Assembly: GCA_046727715.1 (NCBI GenBank)
Contig: JBKPDC010000012.1
Location: forward strand, 1-9,688
Direction of reading: 5' to 3'
Source of the DNA: CAVQLX01 sp046727715
GTDB lineage: Bacteria > Desulfobacterota > Binatia > DP-6
DNA length: 9,688 nt
In this document: in pieces, positions 1 to 5,569 of the stretch
Layout of the letters: every line of letters starts with the position of its first letter
Position numbering within the stretch: position 1 is the first letter of the stretch
Position numbers and translations under genes: made by a program
The notes under the pieces: model-generated
Databases searched by the model: none
Seen by the model: the letters and a program-made list of their open reading frames with translations, nothing else
Told to the model about the DNA's origin: nothing

Positions 1-1
1 C

Positions 2-364
2 ACGAAGGCCGGCTTCCCGGTCGGTCGCAAGCGTGGCGGCTACGTCTTCCACAACACGCGGCACACCGCGGTGACCAACCTCGTCAACGCCGGCGTCCCG
101 GCGCACGAGGCGATGGCAGTCTCCGGGCACCAAACCCGCAGTGTGTTTGACCGCTATAGCCTGACGCTCAAGGCGCAGACGCGGGCGGCGCTCGAGCGCG
201 TCACCGCGTACACGGTGGCGCACACCGCCGCCCCCGTCGTCGTCCACCTCGAAGGCGCGCGGCGACACCAGCGTGCGGCCAATACGGACACCCTTACGGA
301 CACCCCCCACGAAGATGAGGCGAAGATTCGAAGGGGCAGGAGCGCCAAGGGTGCGGAATCGTAA
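2..364 (+). CDS. Tyrosine recombinase (phage-type integrase), C-terminal part, cut by the window edge
   Basis: This is the catalytic C-terminus of a tyrosine site-specific recombinase, which cuts and rejoins DNA at attachment sites through a covalent tyrosine link. The frame is open from the left edge and 120 residues are visible. Counting from the first complete codon, the motif FHNTRHT supplies the H-x-x-R pair (H17, R20). SGHQTRSVFDRY supplies the second histidine (H43) and the nucleophile Tyr52. The spacing and the 'SGH-TRSVFDRY' wording are typical of phage and genomic-island integrases. About 65 charged, poorly conserved-looking residues follow the tyrosine. They include a tandem TDTL/TDTP repeat encoded by a 12-base repeat. 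The stop TAA (362-364) lies one base from the 3' end of the tRNA-Ala gene, the classic integrase/tRNA junction of an integrated element. The N-terminal domain and one catalytic arginine lie outside the window, so activity cannot be judged. Confidence 0.9.
   Translation, partial: TKAGFPVGRKRGGYVFHNTRHTAVTNLVNAGVPAHEAMAVSGHQTRSVFDRYSLTLKAQTRAALERVTAYTVAHTAAPVVVHLEGARRHQRAANTDTLTDTPHEDEAKIRRGRSAKGAES
283..306 (+). repeat. 12-base tandem direct repeat inside the integrase 3' end
   Basis: TACGGACACCCT (283-294) is followed directly by TACGGACACCCC (295-306), 11 of 12 bases identical and in frame, encoding TDTL-TDTP. It lies about 60 bases from the tRNA end. Two roles are possible: a simple coding duplication, or paired arm-type binding sites for the integrase, which are often short direct repeats beside the attachment core. 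The sequence alone does not decide. Confidence 0.5.
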
Positions 365-365
365 G

Positions 366-438
366 TGGAGCCGAGGGGAGTCGAACCCCCGACCTCTAGA
401 GTGCGATTCTAGCGCTCTCCCAGCTGAGCTACGGCCCC
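366..438 (-). tRNA. tRNA-Ala (anticodon CGC)
   Basis: The minus strand folds into a full 73-base cloverleaf. The acceptor stem pairs GGGGCCG with CGGCTCC. The D stem is GCTC/GAGC, the anticodon stem CTAGA/TCTAG with loop ATCGCAC, and the T stem GGGGG/CCCCT around TTCGACT, with discriminator A73. The anticodon CGC reads the alanine codon GCG. The acceptor stem carries the G3:U70 wobble pair, the main identity element for alanyl-tRNA synthetase, so the assignment rests on two independent signs. The 3' CCA is not encoded; the next bases are CTT. The 3' end abuts the integrase stop codon, so this gene is the likely insertion target of the element to the left and its 3' part was probably restored by the attachment core. 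Confidence 0.96.
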
Positions 439-474
439 ACAAGCGCTCCTGGCGGCGCCGGACGGAGACCGCAG

Positions 475-503
475 CCTATAGCCAGGGGCCTGCGCGAAAG
501 CAA
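475..503 (-). promoter_or_regulatory. Candidate sigma70-type promoter of tRNA-Ala
   Basis: On the minus strand, TTGCTT (503-498) is followed after exactly 17 bases by TATAGG (480-475). The first three bases of the -35 and the first four of the -10 match consensus. The predicted start near 468 would give a leader of about 30 bases before the mature tRNA end at 438, suitable for RNase P processing. This is a pattern match only. Confidence 0.45.
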
Positions 504-569
504 CCGGCGCTGCGGCCGCCAGCCGGTTCCGGGACAGTCCCTCTGGCTGCAACCGAGCCCGCGCGTGGC

Positions 570-598
570 TTGACGCTGGCAAGGGCGGGGGATACCGC
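570..598 (+). promoter_or_regulatory. Candidate promoter of the MarC-family gene
   Basis: TTGACG (570-575), a 17-base spacer and TACCGC (593-598). The -35 matches five of six consensus bases; the -10 is weak. The predicted start near 605 gives a leader of about 50 bases to the TTG at 656. The same -35 and a similar -10 occur before the antitoxin gene. The rest of the 439-655 gap shows no other gene. Confidence 0.45.
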
Positions 599-655
599 CG
601 ACGAGTGCCATCGTCTAGCCAGCGGCCCTGGCCTGGCGGCGTCAGGTGAGCGGCG

Positions 656-1234
656 TTGCTCGGCGAGCTCCCGGTGTTCCTGCAGGCGTTCGTGCCGCTC
701 CTCATCGCGGTGGATGTCGTCGGCATCGTGCCCTTCTACCTGGGACTCACGCAGCGCCTCGCCGCGGAGGAGCGCCGCGCCGCGCTGCGCGAGTCGCTCC
801 TGGTCGCGACGGGCGTCAGCTTGGCGTTCGCGCTGCTGGGCAAAGGCGTGTTTCTGCTCCTCGGCATCACCGTGGCCGACTTCAAGATCGCCGGAGGCCT
901 CATCCTGCTCGGCCTCGCCGCGCGCGACCTGCTGATTGGAGAGCCGCCCAACCTGACGGGCGGACGCGACGTCGGCGTGGTCCCGCTCGGCGTCCCCCTG
1001 ATCGCGGGCCCCGCGCTGATCACGACGACCATCGTGCTCGTCGATCGTCACGGCACGGTCGTCACGGTGCTGGCGCTCGTCGCGAATCTCGTGGTGTGCG
1101 GTCTCGTGCTCGCGCAAGCCGCGCGCGTCGAGCGGCTCCTCGGGCGCACGGGCGCAGGGGCCGTCTCGAAGATCGTGAGCCTGCTCCTTGCTGCGATCGG
1201 CGTGCAGCTCGTTCGTGAGGGCCTCGGGCGCTGA
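656..1234 (+). CDS. MarC-family integral membrane protein (UPF0056)
   Basis: This 192-residue protein is of the usual MarC-family length and consists largely of hydrophobic segments that suggest about six membrane helices. Recognisable family blocks are DVVGIVPFYLGLT (about 20-32), FKIAGGLILLGLA (76-88), VPLGVPLIAGPALITT (109-124) and the C-terminal SKIVSLLLAAIGVQLVREGL. The TTG at 656 is chosen because an in-frame stop lies at 647-649 and AGGTGA (644-649) provides a good ribosome binding site six bases upstream. Family members sit in the inner membrane. The original multiple-antibiotic-resistance role of E. coli MarC was not upheld and the substrate is unknown, though some relatives have been linked to amino-acid transport. 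It appears monocistronic and converges on the lipoprotein gene. Confidence 0.9.
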   Translation: MLGELPVFLQAFVPLLIAVDVVGIVPFYLGLTQRLAAEERRAALRESLLVATGVSLAFALLGKGVFLLLGITVADFKIAGGLILLGLAARDLLIGEPPNLTGGRDVGVVPLGVPLIAGPALITTTIVLVDRHGTVVTVLALVANLVVCGLVLAQAARVERLLGRTGAGAVSKIVSLLLAAIGVQLVREGLGR

Positions 1235-1253
1235 CGAGTCGGATCGTCAGCGC
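1228..1253. terminator. Perfect 10-bp hairpin shared by two convergent genes, candidate bidirectional terminator
   Basis: GCGCTGACGA (1228-1237), loop GTCGGA and TCGTCAGCGC (1244-1253) form a perfect 10-base-pair stem. The stop of the MarC gene (1232-1234) lies in the left arm. The stop of the opposing gene (1247-1249, minus) lies at the mirrored place in the right arm. No T-run follows on either strand, so it is not a textbook intrinsic terminator. It may act with Rho, block 3' exonucleases, or reduce collision between the two transcripts. Confidence 0.55.
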
Positions 1254-1525
1254 GGCGTCGGCGGCTTCACGTTGATGATCACGTCCCCGTCCGTCGCCAC
1301 CTTCGCTGCCGGTTCGCGGCGCTTCCAGCCCTGACCGCCATGCCGCCATCCCACCTCCGCGCGTACCCGAGGTAGCTCGAGCCGCCGCTGCACCTCGTCG
1401 GCCAGCCGTTCCGCCCTGAGCAAATCCGTTGCGCGCGGCGTTTCGGTGCTGGGCGGCAGCAAGGCCGCCGACGCCCCGAGAACCCAGCATCCACCGAGCA
1501 TCACCATCGCCAGCATCGTCCGCAT
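1247..1525 (-). CDS. Small predicted lipoprotein, function unknown
   Basis: The 92-residue product begins MRTMLAMVMLGGC: one basic residue, a short hydrophobic run and an LGGC lipobox with the lipidation cysteine at residue 13. The mature part is polar and charged. It has a probable helix around RATDLLRAERLADEVQRRLE and a basic middle rich in W, R and G, and it ends in DVIINVKPPTPR. I do not recognise the family. ATG at 1525 is preferred because it places the lipobox correctly. An in-frame ATG at 1573 would add 16 residues but would overlap the start of copA. No clear ribosome binding site is seen for either. The gene is divergent from copA with a 46-base gap and converges on the MarC gene. 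Nothing beyond position suggests a role in metal handling. Confidence 0.55.
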   Translation of the reverse strand: MRTMLAMVMLGGCWVLGASAALLPPSTETPRATDLLRAERLADEVQRRLELPRVRAEVGWRHGGQGWKRREPAAKVATDGDVIINVKPPTPR

Positions 1526-1571
1526 GGGGGCGAGTGGAGCAGGCGGCGTGCCGGGGATAGAAGGCCTCCGC

Positions 1572-4013
1572 ATGGGGGAGCCCGCCAAGGATCCCGTCTG
1601 CGGGATGAGCGTCGATCCCGATCGCACCACGCACCACCAGGTCCACGACGGCACCACGTACCACTTCTGCGGCGCGCGCTGCGTCGAGCGCTTCCGGGCG
1701 GCACCGGCGCAGTTCCTGTCGCCGTCGGCGCGTGGAGACTCGCAGCCTTCCCGCGCCACCGGGGTCGAATACACCTGCCCCATGCATCCGCAGGTGGTGC
1801 AGATCGGCCCCGGGACGTGCCCCATCTGCGGCATGGCCCTCGAGCCCCGCGAGGTCTCGGTCACGGGGGACGAAGCGAACCCGGAGCTCGAGGACATGAC
1901 CCGACGGCTCTGGATCGGCGCCGTCTTCACGGTCCCGCTCTTCCTTCTCGCGATGTCCGATCTGATCCCGGGACAGCCCGTACAGAGGGCGCTCGGCCAT
2001 CGCACGCTCGCCTGGATCGAGCTCGGGCTCGCGACGCCTGCCGTCCTCTGGTGCGGCTGGCCGTTCTTCCGGCGCGGGTGGGAGTCGGTTCGGACCGGCA
2101 ACCTCAACATGTTCACGCTGATCGCGCTCGGCACGGGGGTGGCCTACGTCTACAGCCTCGTCGCCACGCTGGCGCCGCAGATCGTCCCCGCATCCGGTGC
2201 CCACGGCGTTCCGCTCTACTTCGAGGCCGCCGCCGTCATCACCACGCTCGTCCTGCTCGGGCAGGTGCTCGAGCTGCGTGCCCGCAGCCGCACTGGGAGC
2301 GCGCTTCGTGCCTTGCTCGGCCTGGCGCCGAAGACCGCGCGGCGCATCGCCGACGACGGCACCGAGCACGACGTCCCGCTCGAGCAGGTCCAGGTCGGCG
2401 ACCGCCTGCGCGTGCGTCCGGGCGAGAAGATCCCGGTCGACGGCATCGTCCTCGAGGGCCGCAGCGCCGTCGACGAGTCGATGGTCACCGGCGAGCCCAT
2501 TCCGGTCGAGAAGGTGCCGGAGTCGCGGGTGACCGGCGGCACCGTGAACGGCACGGGCGGGCTCGTGATCCGCGCCCAGCGGGTCGGACGGGACACGCTC
2601 CTCGCCCAGATCGTGCGCATGGTGAGCGAAGCGCAGCGAAGCCGCGCGCCCATCCAGCGGCTCGCCGACGTCGTCGCGGCGTGGTTCGTGCCCGCCGTGA
2701 TCGCCGTCGCGGTGCTGGCCTTCGCCGTCTGGATGCTCCGGGGCCCGGAGCCGCGCCTGGCGTACGCGCTCGTCGCCGCCGTCAGTGTGCTCATCATCGC
2801 CTGCCCCTGCGCCCTGGGGCTGGCGACGCCGATGTCGATCATGGTTGGCACCGGGCGCGGTGCCACCGCGGGTGTGCTCATCCGCGACGCCGAGGCGCTC
2901 GAGATCATGGAGAAGGTGGACACGCTGATCGTCGACAAGACCGGCACGCTCACCGAGGGCAAGCCCCGGCTCGTCAGCGTCGGCGGCGGCGACGACGTGC
3001 TGCGTCTCGCCGCCAGCCTGGAGCGCGCCAGCGAGCATCCGCTGGCGGCCGCGGTCGTCTCCGGGGCGCGCGCGCGCGGCATCGATCAGCTGCCGGCGGT
3101 GGCCGACTTCCAGTCGGTCACCGGCAAGGGAGTCGTGGGCACCGTCGACGGCCGTCAGGTGGTGCTCGGCAACGCCGCGTTGCTCGCCGAACGCGGCATC
3201 GACGCGACGCCGCTGACCGCCGAGGCGGAGACCTTGCGACGCAACGGCCAGACCGTGATGCTCGTCGCGGTGGACGGGCGGGCGGCCGGGCTCCTCGGCG
3301 TGGCCGATCCGATCAAACCGTCCACGCCCGAAGCGCTGAAGGCGCTGCGCGACGACGGCGTGCGCATCGTCATGCTCACCGGCGACGCCCGGGCGACCGC
3401 CGAGGCCGTCGCCCGCGAGCTCGGCATCACCGAGCTGGAGGCGGAGGTGCTGCCCGAGCGCAAGGGCGACGTGGTGGCGCGGCTCGTCACCGCCGGCCGC
3501 ACCGTCGCCATGGCGGGCGACGGCGTCAACGACGCACCCGCCCTGGCGCGCGCACACGTCGGTATCGCCATGGGAACGGGCACCGACGTGGCGATGGAGT
3601 CGTCCGGGATCACGCTGGTGCAGGGGGATCTCCGCGGCATCGTCCGCGCGCGGCGCCTGTCACGCGCGACGATGCGGAACATCCGCGAAAATCTCTTCCT
3701 GGCCTTCGTCTACAACACGCTCGGCGTCCCGATCGCCGCCGGTGCACTGTACCCGGTGTTCGGCCTGCTGCTGAACCCGATGATCGCCGCCGCGGCGATG
3801 AGCCTCAGCTCGGTGTCGGTGATCGGGAACGCGTTGCGATTGCGGCGGGTGGCTGTGAGGCGACAGGCGATCCCTCATCCTGGCCTTGACGAAGTGACCA
3901 CCAGGGACTACCATCCCTCACCCCATGAAGGCGGTCGGAGTCAAGCAGTTGAAGGCTCGACTGTCCGAGTACCTCCGCCTCGTCAAGGGCGGGGAGACGA
4001 TCCTCGTCACTGA
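1572..4013 (+). CDS. copA: Cu+-type P1B-1 ATPase with YHS and heavy-metal-binding domains
   Basis: This inner-membrane ATP-driven exporter moves monovalent soft metals, most likely Cu+, out of the cytoplasm. From the ATG at 1572 (AAGG seven bases upstream) it is 813 residues. A YHS domain comes first (DPVCGM 7-12, YHFCGARC 30-37), then a heavy-metal-binding domain (YTCPMHP 67-73, GTCPICGMAL 81-90). Membrane helices run from about 113. Then come the actuator TGE (307-309), the metal site CPC (411-413), DKTGT with phosphorylated Asp455, SEHP (487-490), GDGVNDAP (649-656), and YN (714-715) and MSLSS (743-747) in the last helices. CPC plus YN plus MxxSS is the P1B-1 copper signature. There is no classical HMA domain. 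Similarity to the family ends near residue 759. The remaining tail of about 54 residues is basic, proline-rich and unlike the family, and its last 89 bases overlap the antitoxin gene, so the original stop may be lost. Confidence 0.93.
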   Translation: MGEPAKDPVCGMSVDPDRTTHHQVHDGTTYHFCGARCVERFRAAPAQFLSPSARGDSQPSRATGVEYTCPMHPQVVQIGPGTCPICGMALEPREVSVTGDEANPELEDMTRRLWIGAVFTVPLFLLAMSDLIPGQPVQRALGHRTLAWIELGLATPAVLWCGWPFFRRGWESVRTGNLNMFTLIALGTGVAYVYSLVATLAPQIVPASGAHGVPLYFEAAAVITTLVLLGQVLELRARSRTGSALRALLGLAPKTARRIADDGTEHDVPLEQVQVGDRLRVRPGEKIPVDGIVLEGRSAVDESMVTGEPIPVEKVPESRVTGGTVNGTGGLVIRAQRVGRDTLLAQIVRMVSEAQRSRAPIQRLADVVAAWFVPAVIAVAVLAFAVWMLRGPEPRLAYALVAAVSVLIIACPCALGLATPMSIMVGTGRGATAGVLIRDAEALEIMEKVDTLIVDKTGTLTEGKPRLVSVGGGDDVLRLAASLERASEHPLAAAVVSGARARGIDQLPAVADFQSVTGKGVVGTVDGRQVVLGNAALLAERGIDATPLTAEAETLRRNGQTVMLVAVDGRAAGLLGVADPIKPSTPEALKALRDDGVRIVMLTGDARATAEAVARELGITELEAEVLPERKGDVVARLVTAGRTVAMAGDGVNDAPALARAHVGIAMGTGTDVAMESSGITLVQGDLRGIVRARRLSRATMRNIRENLFLAFVYNTLGVPIAAGALYPVFGLLLNPMIAAAAMSLSSVSVIGNALRLRRVAVRRQAIPHPGLDEVTTRDYHPSPHEGGRSQAVEGSTVRVPPPRQGRGDDPRH
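3886..3914 (+). promoter_or_regulatory. Promoter of the toxin-antitoxin operon, inside the 3' end of copA
   Basis: TTGACG (3886-3891), exactly 17 bases, then TACCAT (3909-3914): five of six and four of six consensus matches. The predicted start near 3920-3921 is only four or five bases before the antitoxin ATG at 3925, and no ribosome binding site is present (CCCTCACCCC precedes ATG). This suggests a leaderless or nearly leaderless mRNA. Confidence 0.55.
3903..3918. promoter_or_regulatory. Inverted repeat over the antitoxin -10, candidate autoregulatory operator
   Basis: AGGGA (3903-3907), six bases, TCCCT (3914-3918) form a perfect 5-base inverted repeat that covers the -10 box. Phd/YefM antitoxins normally bind palindromes over their own promoter, so this is the natural operator candidate. 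The arms are short and chance is possible. Confidence 0.35.
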
Positions 4014-4224
4014 CCGCAACGATGTGATCGCCGAGTTGCGCCCCGCACGCCGGCATCTCCGTCCAGCGGACGCGCTCGAGGACGTTCTCGACGCTCTCGC
4101 GGAGGAAGGTGAGGTCACGCGGGCAGCCATGCCCAAGGGCTCGTGGACGTGGCGGACGAAGGGCCTCGGGCTTCCACCGGGCACCGCGGCTGCGCTCCTC
4201 GACGACGTTCGGGGAGACCGATAG
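3925..4224 (+). CDS. Phd/YefM-type antitoxin of a VapC module
   Basis: This 99-residue protein begins MKAVGVKQLKARLSEYLRLV, continues KGGETILVTDRNDVIAEL, and matches the compact N-terminal DNA-binding fold of Phd/YefM antitoxins. The C-terminal half (about 48-99) is acidic then glycine- and alanine-rich and should be the flexible segment that wraps the toxin. It is expected to neutralise the adjacent VapC nuclease and, alone or as a complex, repress its own promoter. The toxin starts 7 to 10 bases after the stop, the standard antitoxin-first order. The start at 3925 is fixed by the family N-terminus and the promoter just upstream. Its first 89 bases are also read, in another frame, as the tail of the copA ORF. 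Confidence 0.85.
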   Translation: MKAVGVKQLKARLSEYLRLVKGGETILVTDRNDVIAELRPARRHLRPADALEDVLDALAEEGEVTRAAMPKGSWTWRTKGLGLPPGTAAALLDDVRGDR

Positions 4225-4234
4225 CCGCGGCGTG

Positions 4235-4645
4235 ATGGCAGCGCCGGTCTACCTCGACACGTCGGCGGTGCTGCGCGCGGTCCTGGAGGCAGGCACCACA
4301 CCGGCGGTGGAAGCACGGATACGTGACGCGCCGGCGCTGATCACGTCGCGCGTAGCGCTCGTCGAGTCCGCCAGGGCCTTGCTCCGCGCGAGGACGCTGG
4401 CTCGTGTCTCGGAACCTCGGCTCGCGGATGCCGAGCGAGAGGTCGATGCCATCTGGGCGCGGTGCGAAATCTGGGAAGTCACGCGTGGCGTCTGTGATCT
4501 CTCGCGAACCATCGCGCCGGGAAAGCTGCTGCGCACGCTGGACGCTCTGCACCTCGCGACCTTCGTGCTGGCACGTCGGAAGATGGAAGGTCTGGAACTG
4601 CTCTGCACCGACGATCGCCTACGCGACGCCGCGGGTGTCGTCTAG
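4235..4645 (+). CDS. vapC: VapC-type PIN-domain ribonuclease toxin
   Basis: This 136-residue single PIN domain is of normal VapC length. PIN toxins are Mg2+-dependent endoribonucleases that cut tRNA or rRNA and halt growth when the antitoxin is lost. The acidic catalytic set appears complete: Asp8 in YLDTSAVL, Glu44 in LVESARALL, Asp103 in LDALHLATF and Asp126 (or Asp127) in LCTDDRLRD. The start ATG at 4235 puts the first aspartate where the family has it; an in-frame GTG at 4232 is nearly equivalent. No strong ribosome binding site precedes it, so translation probably depends on coupling to the antitoxin gene, whose stop is at 4222-4224. It converges on the ZIP transporter gene with a gap of about 126 bases that holds no convincing gene. 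Only an imperfect hairpin around 4690-4722 is visible there. Confidence 0.88.
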   Translation: MAAPVYLDTSAVLRAVLEAGTTPAVEARIRDAPALITSRVALVESARALLRARTLARVSEPRLADAEREVDAIWARCEIWEVTRGVCDLSRTIAPGKLLRTLDALHLATFVLARRKMEGLELLCTDDRLRDAAGVV

Positions 4646-4771
4646 CGTCGCGATCCGCCTGGCCGGCAAGAAGCGCCCGACCCCGCGGCGACGGCCGGTA
4701 GCCCACCGCGAGGCTCCCGTCAGGATGGTCCCCGCCACCACCCCGTCGAGCACGCGCCGCGTGAACAGCAC

Positions 4772-5509
4772 TCAGTGCCCCATCATCGCGCTCAGCACGG
4801 CGATGATCACGACACCGCCCAGGAACGGCAGGTAGACCAGGGCGCCGGGGGCCGCCCGGTGGTGATGCACCTGGGGAATCAGGTCGGACCCCGCGATGTA
4901 GATGAACATGCCGGCCGTTGCAGTCATGAACCAGGCCAGATGCCGCTCGACGACGTTGCCGAGCCCGAAGAAGAGGAGGGCACCCAGGATGGCCGTCAGG
5001 CCCGACAGGAAGTTGAGCAGCAGCGCCTTCCCGAACCCGAATCCGCCCCCGATCAGGATGCTGAAGTCGGCGATCTCCTGCGGCACCTCGTGCACGGTCA
5101 CCGCCAATGTCGTCGCCAGACCCAGCTCGGGGCTGGCGGCGAAGCTTGCGGCGATGGCGACGCCGTCGATGAAGTTGTGCACGCCGTCACCGACCAGGAT
5201 CAGGTAGCGCGACGGCACGGCATGACTCTCCTCGTGGATGTGGAAGCCGTGCAGCACGCGCTCCAGGAAGAAGAAGCCGATCATCGCAACCAGCGACGCG
5301 GCGAAGATGTTGCCGTGCACCTGACCTCGCTGCACCGCTTCCGGGATCAGCTCGAGGAACGTCGTCGCGAGCAGCACGCCCGCCGCGAAGCTCAGCAGGA
5401 ACGTTTCGGCACGCAGGCCCGGACGGCGCGTGAACAGGAAGACGATGCCGACGAGAGCGATGGCGCTCACCCAGAGGGTGGCGAGGAGCGAGGCGGCAAG
5501 CGGGGACAA
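4772..5509 (-). CDS. ZIP-family divalent metal transporter
   Basis: This 245-residue protein has about eight predicted membrane helices. It should move Zn2+ or a related divalent cation (Fe2+, Mn2+, Cd2+) into the cytoplasm. The binuclear metal site is clear: HNFIDG (111-116) in helix 4 and HEVPQE (140-145) in helix 5. The second motif followed by IADFSIL resembles the HExPHExGD pattern of the LIV-1 branch, with Gln in place of the second His. A histidine-rich loop, HGFHIHEESH (87-96), lies between helices 3 and 4, and HHH occurs at 215-217. The TTG at 5509 is the furthest upstream start giving a normal first helix. It lacks a good ribosome binding site, so the start is uncertain. It follows the 109-residue gene by 60 bases on the same strand and may be its operon partner. 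Confidence 0.9.
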   Translation of the reverse strand: MSPLAASLLATLWVSAIALVGIVFLFTRRPGLRAETFLLSFAAGVLLATTFLELIPEAVQRGQVHGNIFAASLVAMIGFFFLERVLHGFHIHEESHAVPSRYLILVGDGVHNFIDGVAIAASFAASPELGLATTLAVTVHEVPQEIADFSILIGGGFGFGKALLLNFLSGLTAILGALLFFGLGNVVERHLAWFMTATAGMFIYIAGSDLIPQVHHHRAAPGALVYLPFLGGVVIIAVLSAMMGH

Positions 5510-5543
5510 GGCGCGTCACATCTGCCTGCCCCTCGGAGGTTTG

Positions 5544-5556
5544 GCAACCTGGTTGC
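5544..5556. promoter_or_regulatory. Short palindrome upstream of the ZIP gene, possible operator
   Basis: GCAACC-T-GGTTGC is a perfect 6+1+6 palindrome, 35 to 47 bases upstream of the ZIP start and just past the stop of the preceding gene. A dyad in this place could bind a metal-responsive repressor or a MerR-type activator. No matching regulator gene is in the window and no strong promoter is seen, so this is tentative. Confidence 0.25.
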
Positions 5557-5569
5557 GTTTGCTCGATGT

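Noticed and set aside
273..935. 220-codon plus-strand ORF containing GESNPRPLECDSSALPAEL
   Set aside because: That peptide is the well-known false translation of the antisense of a tRNA gene; the rest lies over the intergenic region and the MarC gene in another frame.
646..1218. 190-codon ORF from GTG at 646
   Set aside because: A frame-shifted shadow of the MarC gene with an arginine- and proline-rich product; the AGGTGA upstream fits the TTG at 656 better.
1446..1571. Upstream starts for copA at 1446 or 1524
   Set aside because: They add residues unrelated to the YHS domain and overlap the opposing lipoprotein gene; ATG at 1572 directly precedes the conserved DPVCGM block and has AAGG upstream.
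1062..3557. 831-codon minus-strand ORF opposite copA
   Set aside because: It is an open frame caused by high GC; its sequence is rich in R, G, H and D without any domain pattern, while the plus strand encodes a complete P-type ATPase.
1817..3889. 690-codon plus-strand ORF inside copA
   Set aside because: A shifted reading of copA, extremely arginine-rich and without motifs.
4619..4753. 44-codon minus-strand ORF after the ZIP gene, beginning (M)LDGVVAGTILTG
   Set aside because: It overlaps the vapC 3' end, has no ribosome binding site and shows no family likeness; too little to call a gene.
4646..4771. Possible terminator between vapC and the ZIP gene
   Set aside because: Only an interrupted stem (GACGG/CCGTC with inner AGCC/GGCT, near 4690-4722) is seen, without a T-run.
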